This document shows, in pieces, positions 22,294-29,784 of a DNA stretch of 33,355 nucleotides. A program made the position numbers and the translations under genes. Below the pieces are notes generated by a model, which did no database searches, had not been told where the DNA came from, and saw nothing but the letters and a program-made list of their open reading frames with translations. Origin of the DNA: CAZBZG01 sp964496245. Lineage in GTDB: Bacteria; Planctomycetota; SZUA-567. Where the stretch lies: contig CAZBZG010000008.1 of NCBI GenBank assembly GCA_964496245.1, forward strand, positions 1-33,355. Direction: 5' to 3'. Every line of letters begins with the position of its first letter. Position 1 is the stretch's first letter.

Positions 22294-23452
22294 AGATCGT
22301 TCTCGCGCCCAATGCGTTCAAGGGAAGCCTCAGCGCGGTCGAGGCTGCCAGCGCCATGGCCGAGGGCGTGCTCCACGCGTGTCCTGCGGCCGAACGCGTC
22401 CAGGTGCCGGTGGCCGACGGAGGGGACGGCCTGGTGGACGTGCTGGCCGGCGCCCTGCAGGGCCGGATGCGCTCGGCGCTCGTGACCGGACCGCGCGGCG
22501 AACAGGTGGCCGCCCACTTCTGTCACATCCCCGACCAGAAGACGGCCGTGATCGAGATGGCCCGCGCGAGCGGCCTCGCCCTGTTGCCCGAGAAGCGCCG
22601 CGATCCCACCCGGACTTCCACGCGCGGTACGGGCGAACTGATCCACGCCGCTCTCGCGCTCAACGTCGAACGCATCATCGTCGGCATCGGCGGCAGCGCG
22701 ACCTGCGACGGCGGCACGGGGGCTGCCGCTGCGCTCGGCATCCGCTTCCTGGACGAGAACGACGCCCCCATCGATCCTACGGGCGGGAGCCTCCCGCAGA
22801 TTCACCGCATCGATGCGAGCGACCGCCACCGGATCCTCGAGCACGTGACCGTCGAGGTGATCTGCGACGTGGACAACCCCCTGCTCGGACCCGACGGCGC
22901 GAGCCGCGTCTATGCGCCGCAGAAGGGTGCCACACCTGCGCAGGTAGAAGAGCTGGAAGCGGGGCTCGCCCACCTCGCCGAACGGATCGAACGCGATCTG
23001 GGGATGCAGGTCGACGACCTCCCCGGCGCGGGCGCGGCAGGCGGACTCGGCGCCGGACTCCATGCCTTTCTCGGCGCCACGCTCCGCCGCGGCGTCGACG
23101 TGGTCCTGGAACTCGTCGGCCTGGACGCCGCGCTCGCCGAAGCCGACCTCGTGCTCACGGCCGAGGGGCAGATCGACGGGCANNNNNNNNNNGGCAGACC
23201 GCTTCGGGCAAGGCGCCGGCCGGCGTGGCAGCCTTGGCCAAGAAGCACGGCGTCCCATGCTTCGCGATCGCCGGCAGCGTGGTGCCGGACCTGGACGCGC
23301 TGCACGAAGCGGGCGTCCACGCCGTCTTCTCCATCTGCCCGGGTCCGCTGGCCCTCGAACGGGCCATGGCCGATGCAGCCAACCTCCTGACGCGGGCGAG
23401 CGAACAGGCGGTCCGTGCCTTTCTCGCAGGCCGCGCCCGCAGCAAAGCGTAG
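22290..23452 (+). CDS. glxK: glycerate kinase (GlxK/GarK family), interrupted by a scaffold gap
   Basis: Phosphorylates D-glycerate with ATP in serine, glyoxylate or photorespiration-like metabolism. The GTG start gives KIVLAPNAFKGSLSAVEAA, then VPVADGGDGLVDVL, ERIIVGIGGSATCDGGTGAA and LPGAGAAGGLGAGLHAFL, all typical of the type-1 (garK) family. Ten Ns at 23183-23192 break the frame. The bases on both sides share GGCA; joining them at that overlap removes 14 positions and gives IDGQTASGKAPAGVA, the expected family sequence, with 383 codons including the stop, the family's usual length. The gene is therefore intact and the frame break is an assembly artefact. Overlaps the 179-aa gene by 4 bases. 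The stop is TAG at 23450-23452. Confidence 0.93.
23183..23192. other. scaffold gap of 10 N inside glycerate kinase
   Basis: Ten undetermined bases. Left flank ends GGGCA, right flank begins GGCAGACC; the 4-base identity suggests that the two contigs really overlap and that no sequence is missing. Confidence 0.95.
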
Positions 23453-23468
23453 CACGGCAGCGTTCGGC

Positions 23469-23488
23469 GCGATCGCAAGGGCGATCGC
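23469..23488. repeat. paired GCGATCGC palindromes, possible hairpin behind glycerate kinase
   Basis: Two copies of the 8-base palindrome GCGATCGC (23469-23476 and 23481-23488) separated by AAGG can fold into one GC-rich hairpin. It follows the glycerate kinase stop by 16 bases and is followed within about 10 bases by CCTTTTGG, so it may act as a weak terminator. Confidence 0.4.
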
Positions 23489-23506
23489 TGCGACCGGCCT
23501 TTTGGC

Positions 23507-23536
23507 TTGACATCACCGCGCGCCAGATCGTAGACT
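23507..23536 (+). promoter_or_regulatory. promoter for a leaderless mRNA
   Basis: TTGACA (23507-23512), 18-base spacer, TAGACT (23531-23536). The expected transcription start is at about 23543, exactly the A of the ATG used by the basic-tail membrane protein. No ribosome binding site precedes either nearby ATG. Confidence 0.6.
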
Positions 23537-23542
23537 ATGACC

Positions 23543-24202
23543 ATGTCCTCCTACCGTGCCAGAACGGCCAAGCGCGGAACCGGCCGCAGCAGTGCAGACC
23601 GTCGCAACGGACGGTCCTCTAAAGACAAAGAGCAAACGAACCGCAACCGCCGTCGCGATCCCCGTGGCAGACGGGACGCGTCCTCGGCAAGGGGGGAGCG
23701 GCCACGCGGCATGCGCAAATCCGGTCAGCGGCGGCAACGGGCGACCGAGGCGCAATCGGAAACCTCTTCCGCAACGTCCACCCGCATCCGCCGTGGGGGG
23801 AAGACCGGCGGCATCAACCCCATCGCGCTCTACATAGGGGGAGGCGCCGCCCTGCTTCTCGTGGTCGGGGGCGCGCTGATCGCCAGTTCCTCGAGCGTCA
23901 CCGCCCTGCTGCCCACCGGCGCGCGGCGCGCGTCCGCAGCACAGTCCGCTGCTCCCGACACCCCTGGCGAGCCGAGAACAGTCAGCCCCTACGCGAACGC
24001 AGCCGAGGCTGCCAGCAAGCTCGAAGAAGCCCATGGCCTCTTCCAGAGGGGGGAGCAATGTTCACACGACGCTCGCAACCGCCTCTACCGCCAGGCTCGT
24101 CACATCTGCCACCGCGTACTGGCCACGCCGGGCCTCTCCAAAAGGCTGCAGGAGCGGGCCAACAAGCTCCACTACAACGTCTTCAAGCACGAATCTCTTT
24201 GA
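23543..24202 (+). CDS. single-pass membrane protein with a strongly basic cytoplasmic N-terminal tail
   Basis: A 219-aa protein that I do not recognise. Residues 1-88 are low-complexity and extremely basic (about 24 Arg and 5 Lys against 8 acidic residues), with RNRRRDPRGRR and GQRRQRAT blocks. One membrane helix follows (about 93-114, IALYIGGGAALLLVVGG). The positive-inside rule puts the basic tail in the cytoplasm, where it could bind nucleic acid, ribosomes or lipid phosphates. The outer part (about 150-219) is helical with two Cys (EQCSHDARNRL, RHICHRVLATP), like a single TPR-type helical pair. The next gene also encodes a single-pass protein with a basic start and an outer domain. Start at 23543 fits a leaderless transcript; ATG at 23537 is the alternative. 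Confidence 0.65.
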   Translation: MSSYRARTAKRGTGRSSADRRNGRSSKDKEQTNRNRRRDPRGRRDASSARGERPRGMRKSGQRRQRATEAQSETSSATSTRIRRGGKTGGINPIALYIGGGAALLLVVGGALIASSSSVTALLPTGARRASAAQSAAPDTPGEPRTVSPYANAAEAASKLEEAHGLFQRGEQCSHDARNRLYRQARHICHRVLATPGLSKRLQERANKLHYNVFKHESL

Positions 24203-24287
24203 GCGCCCTGCACCCCTGCGCGGCCCGGACCCACGCACCGCCGCGCTGATCTAGGGACATCCGATCGTCCGTCGGACCGGTGAAACC

Positions 24288-25985
24288 ATGCGCCAGCGCA
24301 AGGAACGCAAGTCCAGCTCGATCGAGATCCTTTTCGCCGTGGTCGGCGTGCTCGTGGCTGCGGGCATCGTCGTGACGGGGCTCATGCTGGCTCCCGCGTC
24401 CGCCCCCCCGGAGAGCGGCGGCCAGCCGCCGGGACCCGACCAGCCCTCTCCTTCCGCTCCAGCAAAGACGGACGGCGACCGGTCTGCGGCTGCCTCCGCG
24501 CCGTCTTCCTCCGACGCATCCGAGACCTCCCCGGACACGGCGAAAGAGCCTCCGCCAGACAACAGCCCAGCAGCCAAGGCCTTTCGCGAGGCGCTGGACG
24601 AGATCGAGGCGCTGGAGGAATCGGCCGAGTTCTACCAGGCGCTCCAGCGGCTCTGGGAGTTCCGGAAGCAGGCCGATCTGACGCCTCAGAGGAAGCACGC
24701 GCTCACCGCATGCGAGCGGCGTCTTCAACGCGAACGCCTCCACGCGGCGCAGCTGACCGAAACCCTGACGCACCTGGGCGCCGACGTCGAGGCCGTCCGG
24801 GAGGCAGCCAAGGCCAAGCTCAAGGATGCCGGCGATGTGGGCCGCATCTACCTGCGCAAGGCGGTGCGCACCAGTGATAAGGTGGCGGTGGCCGAAGCGC
24901 TCGAACTGCTCCTCGAGATGGACGCCCCCAAGGCCTCCGCCGCCTTTGTCGACCGGCTGCTGCGCGAACCGGACGGGCCCTGCGCGACGATGCTGCGCGG
25001 GGCGCTGGCGACCCGCATACGCCAAGCCATCGAAGAGAGCCGTGCCCGGCTCTCCGACGCCCTGCAGCGCATCTTCGCCGCCGTGCGCGCGGACGCGGAA
25101 CTGGCGCACACCGGGGAAGCGGGTCTGCTCACCCGCGCGCTCAGCGCGTGGTACGGCGGCCGCGCCGAACCCTTCAACGCCTTCCTGGAATCCGAGACGG
25201 CCTACGAAGATCTCAAGCAGTACGTGGAGAGGGCGCGCGGCTCGTCCGACCGTGCCGTCGCCGAGTGGGCCTTCGAGCAGGCGGCGGCGTTCGGGCTGCT
25301 CGATCTGAGCGAAGACCTGATGGGGTGGTGGCGGCTCGACCAGAAGCACGGCCTCATGGTCAAGGACCATTCGGGCATGGAGCACACGGGCCGCCTCGAA
25401 GGCGGGGCTGCCTGGACGCCGGAAGGGCTGCAGCTCAAACCGAGCGCTGGGGATGCGTACATCGTGCTGCCGACGACCGCACCTTTGAATGCGGTCCAGG
25501 AAGGCGACTACACGCTCGCCGCCTGGTTCAAGCCCCTATCGGCGCCTCCAGGACACGGAGCGGACAACAACGCCAGCTACGCCATCCTTGTCAAGGCGGG
25601 ATACCATCTCGGACTCTGCTACACCCACGACCGACGTTTCACCATGAACCACTGGCTGACAAAGGACCAGTCCGTGGGGGTGACGAGCGAACGGCGGTTC
25701 GAGGTCGAGACGTTTCATCACGTGCTCGGGGTCGTGAATCCGACGGCGGGCACGGTGCGCCTGTACGTCAACGGACGGGCCGAGGGCGCCAAATCCTTTG
25801 CGGCCGAGACCGCGGCCCGCGCGTACGGCGACACGCCGTGGCGGATCGGCATCGCACGGCCGGGCAGCGATTCCTACCGATGGCCCGCGCACGGCGTACT
25901 CTCCGACGTGCGCATCTATGGCCGCGCCGTGGCCCCGCGGTTCGCACGCGCGCTCTACATGCAATCCAAGCGCACGCAGCCGTGA
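24288..25985 (+). CDS. single-pass membrane protein with C-terminal LamG (concanavalin-like) domain
   Basis: A 565-aa protein: short basic start (MRQRKERK), one membrane anchor (about 13-35, ILFAVVGVLVAAGIVVTGLM), a Pro/Ser/Ala/Asp-rich linker (about 36-98), a long helical region with Arg/Glu/Ala-rich repeats (about 99-340), then a LamG domain from about 345 (LMGWWRLDQKHG, then DHSGMEHTGRLEGGAAWTP, the YTLAAWFKPL strand, VRLYVNGRAEG and the final VLSDVRIYGRAV). LamG domains bind carbohydrate or protein ligands outside the cell and are abundant in planctomycetes. It lies 85 bases after the basic-tail membrane protein, on the same strand, and may share its transcript. The ribosome binding site is weak (GGTGA). 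Ligand unknown. Confidence 0.85.
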   Translation: MRQRKERKSSSIEILFAVVGVLVAAGIVVTGLMLAPASAPPESGGQPPGPDQPSPSAPAKTDGDRSAAASAPSSSDASETSPDTAKEPPPDNSPAAKAFREALDEIEALEESAEFYQALQRLWEFRKQADLTPQRKHALTACERRLQRERLHAAQLTETLTHLGADVEAVREAAKAKLKDAGDVGRIYLRKAVRTSDKVAVAEALELLLEMDAPKASAAFVDRLLREPDGPCATMLRGALATRIRQAIEESRARLSDALQRIFAAVRADAELAHTGEAGLLTRALSAWYGGRAEPFNAFLESETAYEDLKQYVERARGSSDRAVAEWAFEQAAAFGLLDLSEDLMGWWRLDQKHGLMVKDHSGMEHTGRLEGGAAWTPEGLQLKPSAGDAYIVLPTTAPLNAVQEGDYTLAAWFKPLSAPPGHGADNNASYAILVKAGYHLGLCYTHDRRFTMNHWLTKDQSVGVTSERRFEVETFHHVLGVVNPTAGTVRLYVNGRAEGAKSFAAETAARAYGDTPWRIGIARPGSDSYRWPAHGVLSDVRIYGRAVAPRFARALYMQSKRTQP

Positions 25986-26020
25986 GGGGGCGGCCGGCTG
26001 CCCTGGCGCATGAAATCCCC

Positions 26021-26049
26021 TTGACACGGTGCAGGGCGCTTCGTAAATA
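26021..26049 (+). promoter_or_regulatory. sigma-70 promoter of the dksA-like / lspA / pyrD operon
   Basis: TTGACA (26021-26026), 17-base spacer, TAAATA (26044-26049). Leader about 42 nt ending in GAGAGGTGAGG before the ATG at 26098. Confidence 0.75.
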
Positions 26050-26097
26050 GGCATCGGATCTGGCGACGCGAATGCCGGGAGAGGTGAGGAACGAGCC

Positions 26098-26457
26098 ATG
26101 GTCAGGAAGACCGACCTGCAGACCTTCCGCAATGCGCTGCTCGAGTATCGCAGCCGCCTGGTGGGAGACTCCAACCACCTGCGCCGCGATTCCAACGGAG
26201 ACGACGGGCACATCTCCCATGCACCCAGCCACCTGGCGGATGAAGCCAGCGACGTCTCCGAACAGGAACTGATGCTCGATCGCCTCTCCTCCTCCAGCGC
26301 CACGCTCCAAGAGATCGACGACGCCCTCGGCCGCATCGAGACCGGTACCTACGGCACCTGCGAGGAATGCGGCGCCGAGATCGGCCGACGCCGGCTCAAG
26401 GTCAAGCCCTATGCGTCGCTCTGCGTCACCTGCCAGCGCCAGGAGGAAGACGGCTGA
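26098..26457 (+). CDS. DksA/TraR-family C4 zinc-finger protein
   Basis: A 119-aa RNA-polymerase-secondary-channel type regulator. A coiled-coil (about 5-85) carries the acidic tip region LADEASDVSEQE at 47-58, and the zinc finger is Cys88-x2-Cys91-x17-Cys109-x2-Cys112 (GTCEECGAEIGRRRLKVK, then CVTC). DksA-type proteins bind RNA polymerase and, with ppGpp, adjust transcription of growth genes; TraR-like short members act alone. Which it is cannot be decided from sequence. It is the first gene of an operon with lspA and pyrD; dksA-like next to lspA is a common order in the PVC group. Its end carries AGGAGGAAG, probably the ribosome binding site for lspA. Confidence 0.9.
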   Translation: MVRKTDLQTFRNALLEYRSRLVGDSNHLRRDSNGDDGHISHAPSHLADEASDVSEQELMLDRLSSSSATLQEIDDALGRIETGTYGTCEECGAEIGRRRLKVKPYASLCVTCQRQEEDG

Positions 26458-26483
26458 CGTCCAGCGGGGATCCAACCCTCACG

Positions 26484-27011
26484 TTGCAGCGCAGGATCTT
26501 CTGGATTGGCGCGGTTCTCGTCCTGGTGGCCGACCTCGTGACCAAACATCTGGCGTTCGTGCATCCGGCCACGGCCCGGGTACAGGGATGGCCGTGGATC
26601 GACGGATGGCTCGTGCTGACCCGGCACTACAACCGAGGGATCGTCTTCGGGCTGTTCCCGGGGCATCCCATCGTCCACCTGGCATGGTTCGCCGCGATCA
26701 TCCCCATCCTGATCGTGCTCGCCTATGCCTGCCGGGCGCCGAGCGCCCCGCTCTGGGGCCTGGGGCTCATCCTCGGGGGGGCGGCCGGCAACCTCTACGA
26801 CCGCATCGTCTACGAGGGGGTGCGGGATTTCGTCCAGGTCGACCTGGGGATCTGGCCCGCCAATCCATGGCCCGTCTTCAACGTGGCCGACGTCGCGATC
26901 GTCGCCGGCTTCGCGGTGTATGTGGGGTGGAGCTTCCTGTTCGTGCCGCCCGAGTCGGACACCGGGGGGAAGAACCCGAAGCCGCCGGCGGACCGCGACG
27001 CTGAGGACTGA
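26484..27011 (+). CDS. lspA: lipoprotein signal peptidase II
   Basis: Removes the signal peptide of prolipoproteins after lipid attachment at the inner membrane. Four membrane helices are visible: about 5-20, 62-82, 88-105 and 131-155. Family motifs: HYNRGIVFGLF (49-58), GGAAGNLYDRI with catalytic Asp106, and VFNVADVAIVAG with catalytic Asp136. A TTG at 26484 gives 175 residues, usual for LspA, but no good ribosome binding site precedes it. An in-frame CTG at 26454, overlapping the dksA-like stop as CTGA, has AGGAGGAAG at ideal distance and would add ten residues; no ATG or GTG fits. The C-terminal tail (about 155-175) is polar and charged. Confident identity, uncertain start. Confidence 0.93.
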   Translation: MQRRIFWIGAVLVLVADLVTKHLAFVHPATARVQGWPWIDGWLVLTRHYNRGIVFGLFPGHPIVHLAWFAAIIPILIVLAYACRAPSAPLWGLGLILGGAAGNLYDRIVYEGVRDFVQVDLGIWPANPWPVFNVADVAIVAGFAVYVGWSFLFVPPESDTGGKNPKPPADRDAED

Positions 27012-27015
27012 GCTC

Positions 27016-27936
27016 ATGGATGGAACCGCAGCAGATTGTCTGCGCACGGACGTGGGGCGCGTGGCGCTGGCCAACCCCGTGCTCACGGCCTCGGGCACGT
27101 TCGGCAGCGGCAAGGAATACGAAGACTTTGTCGATCTCGCGGCGCTGGGCGGCGTGGTGACCAAGAGCGTCACGCTCCAGCCCACGCGTGGGAATCCGCC
27201 GCCGCGCGTCGTGGAAACCCCGGCGGGCATGCTCAACGCCATCGGCCTCCAGAACGAGGGGCTCGACGCCTTCCTGCGCGATCTGCTTCCGCCCCTCCGG
27301 CATGGGGCCCGCCGCGTGATCGTGAACATCGCGGGCAGGACCGCAGAGGAATATATCGCACTCGCCAAGGGACTCGACGGGAGCGGCGTGGACGCGCTGG
27401 AGGTGAACATCTCCTGCCCCAACGTCAAGCAGGGCGGCCTGGCGTTCGGCACGCAGAGCGAGACCGCCGCCGCCCTGGTCGAACGCGTACGCCGGGCCAC
27501 CGACCTGCCGCTCTGGGTCAAGCTGACCCCCAACGTCACCGACATCACTGCCATCGCCCGGGCCGTGGAAGCGGCCGGCGCAGACACGCTGACCGTGGCC
27601 AACACCTTCCTCGGCATGGCCATTGACGTCGAAACCCGACGACCTCTCCTCGCCAACGTCACCGGCGGCCTGTCGGGACCCGCGGTCCATCCGCTGGCCC
27701 TGCGCCTCGTCTGGCAGGTCCGCCAGGCCGTGTCGGTGCCCATCGTGGGCGTGGGGGGCGTGGCCCGCGCGCGGGACGTCATCGACTTCCTGCTCGCCGG
27801 CGCGAGCGCCGTGGAGGTGGGCACCATGAACTTCGTGGAGCCCGACCGGACCATGCGCCTGATCGACGAACTGCGCGCCTGGGTCGGAAACCACGCGACC
27901 TCCGTCTCCGAGCTGATCGGCGGACTCCGCACCTGA
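27016..27936 (+). CDS. pyrD: dihydroorotate dehydrogenase, class 1B type
   Basis: A 306-aa FMN enzyme of pyrimidine synthesis, oxidising dihydroorotate to orotate. The barrel starts at NPVLTASGTFGSGKEY (20-35), substrate residues fall in GMLNAIGLQN (71-80), the catalytic base is Cys134 in VNISCPNVKQGG, a class 1B hallmark (class 2 has Ser), and FMN binds in the VKLTPN, TVANTF and GVGGV segments. Class 1B enzymes usually need a PyrK electron-transfer subunit, not present here; it may lie elsewhere. The ATG at 27016 follows the lspA stop by 4 bases. Last gene of the dksA-like operon. Confidence 0.96.
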   Translation: MDGTAADCLRTDVGRVALANPVLTASGTFGSGKEYEDFVDLAALGGVVTKSVTLQPTRGNPPPRVVETPAGMLNAIGLQNEGLDAFLRDLLPPLRHGARRVIVNIAGRTAEEYIALAKGLDGSGVDALEVNISCPNVKQGGLAFGTQSETAAALVERVRRATDLPLWVKLTPNVTDITAIARAVEAAGADTLTVANTFLGMAIDVETRRPLLANVTGGLSGPAVHPLALRLVWQVRQAVSVPIVGVGGVARARDVIDFLLAGASAVEVGTMNFVEPDRTMRLIDELRAWVGNHATSVSELIGGLRT

Positions 27937-27945
27937 CCTTTGCGG

Positions 27946-27975
27946 TTTACAGGCCCCCGCATCCCCGCGTATAAT
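27946..27975 (+). promoter_or_regulatory. strong sigma-70 promoter of the pteridine reductase-folE unit
   Basis: TTTACA (27946-27951), 18-base spacer, perfect TATAAT (27970-27975). The leader is about 139 nt, the longest in the window, and begins with the tandem repeat at 27997-28020. No known folate (THF) riboswitch core was recognised in it. Confidence 0.75.
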
Positions 27976-27996
27976 GCCCCGACCTTTGTTGGCTCT

Positions 27997-28020
27997 GCGG
28001 GAATGCGCGCGGGAATGCGC
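27997..28020 (+). repeat. 12-bp tandem duplication in the folate-gene leader
   Basis: GCGGGAATGCGC occurs twice without a spacer (27997-28008, 28009-28020). It lies about 15 bases after the predicted transcription start, in the leader of the reductase-folE unit. It may be a slippage product or a short binding site. Confidence 0.8.
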
Positions 28021-28120
28021 GCCTGAGCACGCCCCACGGACGCGAGAGCAAAGCCCCCATGCTCTGCCGTTGGGACCATTGGCGACCCGGGCGATCCGGC
28101 GCAACCGGAGAGGAACGCAC

Positions 28121-28870
28121 ATGGGACCCCCTCCCCTGCAGGATCAGACGGCGCTCGTGACCGGCGCAGCCAAACGGCTCGGCCGGGCCATCGCGCTCGC
28201 CGTTGCCGAAGCGGGCGCAGATGTCTGCGTCCATTACCGTTCCTCCGGGGACGACGCCGAACGCCTCGTTTCTGAGATCACGGGACTCGGCCGGCGCGCC
28301 GTCCGTCTCCAGGCCGACCTGGAGGATCCGGAACAAACCGAAACCCTGTTCGACCGCGCGATCGAAGAGGCCGGACCGGTTTCGCTGCTCGTCAACAACG
28401 CGTCCATCTTCCCCGCAAGCCGGCTGGCCGATCTGGACCGTGCGCACCTGGCGCGCAACATCGAGGTCAACGCCTTCGCTCCCCTGGTGCTCGCCCGCGC
28501 CCTGGCCCGCCAGGAGCGGGAGGGGTGCGTCATCAACCTGCTCGACTGCCGGATCGCGGACCACGACAGCGAACATGCCGGGTATCATCTCTCCAAGGTC
28601 CTGCTCGCGCGCCTGACGCGCATGCTCGCTTTGGAACTCGCCCCACGCGTGCGGGTCAACGGCGTGGCGCCGGGCCTCATTCTGCCGCCGCCGGGGGCGG
28701 ACGAGACGTACCTGGAGCGCATGAAGCACACGAACCCCCTGGCCCGCCACGGCGAAGCCGCGGACGTAGCCCACGCCGCCCTCTATCTCGCCCGCAGCCC
28801 CTTTGTAACCGGTCAGATTCTCTTCGTGGACGGGGGGCGTCACCTTCTGGGGGAAGCCGCGGGGACGTGA
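28121..28870 (+). CDS. pteridine reductase-like short-chain dehydrogenase (FolM/PTR1 type)
   Basis: A 249-aa SDR. The nucleotide loop TGAAKRLG (14-21) fits TGxxxRxG of pteridine reductases instead of the usual SDR TGxxxGxG, and the following HYRSS (38-42) favours NADPH. Then VNNAS (91-95), Asp142 in LLDCRIAD where PTR1 has a catalytic Asp, and YHLSK (Tyr155, Lys159). The C-terminus VTGQILFVDGG is standard. PTR1 and FolM reduce dihydro-pterins or dihydrofolate. It lies 49 bases before folE, the first enzyme of pterin synthesis, which supports a pterin role, for example tetrahydromonapterin or a bypass of FolA. Other SDR activities cannot be excluded. ATG at 28121 has CGGAGAGGAAC before it. Confidence 0.85.
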   Translation: MGPPPLQDQTALVTGAAKRLGRAIALAVAEAGADVCVHYRSSGDDAERLVSEITGLGRRAVRLQADLEDPEQTETLFDRAIEEAGPVSLLVNNASIFPASRLADLDRAHLARNIEVNAFAPLVLARALARQEREGCVINLLDCRIADHDSEHAGYHLSKVLLARLTRMLALELAPRVRVNGVAPGLILPPPGADETYLERMKHTNPLARHGEAADVAHAALYLARSPFVTGQILFVDGGRHLLGEAAGT

Positions 28871-28919
28871 GGCCGCACACCCGGACGACGTCGGGGATGG
28901 TTTGTACGAGGAGAACACC

Positions 28920-29486
28920 ATGAACAAACAGCGGGTGCAGGATCTGGTCCAACAGCTGCTCGTCGAGATCGGCGAGGATCCCGCGCGCGAAGGGCTCGCG
29001 CGTACCCCCGAGCGGGTGGCCCAGGCCTACGCCTTTCTGACCGAAGGCTACCGCTCGGACGTGAAGGCCGTCATCAACGACGCGGTCTTCGAGAGCGAAG
29101 CCAACAACATGATCCTGGTCCGCGACATCGAGGTCTACAGCCTGTGCGAACACCACATGCTCCCGTTCTACGGCCGCTGTCATGTAGGCTACATCGCGCA
29201 CCACCACGTGATCGGCCTGAGCAAGATCGCGCGCATCGTGAACCTCTATGCGCGGCGGCTCCAGATCCAGGAGCGCCTCACCGCCCAGATCGCCCGGCAG
29301 ATCAAGGACACGGTCCGCGCCGAAGGCGTGGGGGTGGTCCTGGAATGCCGACATCTCTGCATGATGATGCGCGGCGTGGAGAAGCAGAACTCGGTCATGA
29401 CCACATCGTCGGTGCTGGGCAGCTTCCACGACGACCTCTCCACGCGCGAGGAATTCCTGCACCTGCTCCGCCGCAACGAGCCGTGA
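28920..29486 (+). CDS. folE: GTP cyclohydrolase I
   Basis: A 188-aa enzyme converting GTP to dihydroneopterin triphosphate, the entry to folate and pterin synthesis. Zinc ligands: Cys76 and His79 in YSLCEHHMLPF, and Cys147 in CRHLCMMMRG. Also GLSKIARIVNLYARRLQIQ and the QNSVMTTSS C-terminal block, all highly conserved. Start ATG at 28920 with CGAGGAGAACACC upstream. The partner gene upstream is the pteridine reductase-like SDR, so both belong to one pterin unit. Confidence 0.98.
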   Translation: MNKQRVQDLVQQLLVEIGEDPAREGLARTPERVAQAYAFLTEGYRSDVKAVINDAVFESEANNMILVRDIEVYSLCEHHMLPFYGRCHVGYIAHHHVIGLSKIARIVNLYARRLQIQERLTAQIARQIKDTVRAEGVGVVLECRHLCMMMRGVEKQNSVMTTSSVLGSFHDDLSTREEFLHLLRRNEP

Positions 29487-29784
29487 AGCCGAAAGCGGAC
29501 CGCGCTGGTGGTGGAATCGCCCCATGGTGTGGGATTTGTCAGCGGCGGCGGGCCCGGGACGTCGATGGCGCTGCGCAACGGACCGAATCACAACCCGTTA
29601 TGGTCATTCGCGTTCTGCAAAGTTCTGGCCCGAAGCACCTGCTGGAACGACAGATGCTGTTCTGGATGGCCGGAGCTGCGCGATCTGCGAAGCGGCGGAA
29701 TTTCTTGCCGATCGCGGCGCGACTGTTGTCCATGGGAAAGAGAGGCGGCGGGAACGACCCGACGCCGAACGCCAGGAGGATGCC
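29487..29784. other. intergenic stretch without a recognisable gene
   Basis: About 300 bases between folE and the TPR/discoidin gene. Open frames exist but none has a plausible ribosome binding site or recognisable motif, and no hairpin terminator with a T-tract was found. TTGTCC at 29734-29739 has no convincing -10 partner. Confidence 0.5.

Noticed and set aside
23469..23488. GCGATCGC as a genome-wide repeat of the HIP1 type
   Set aside because: Only this pair was noticed; one window is not enough to claim over-representation.
27980..28120. THF riboswitch in the pterin-gene leader
   Set aside because: No recognisable conserved core of either known class was found by eye; a covariance-model scan would decide.
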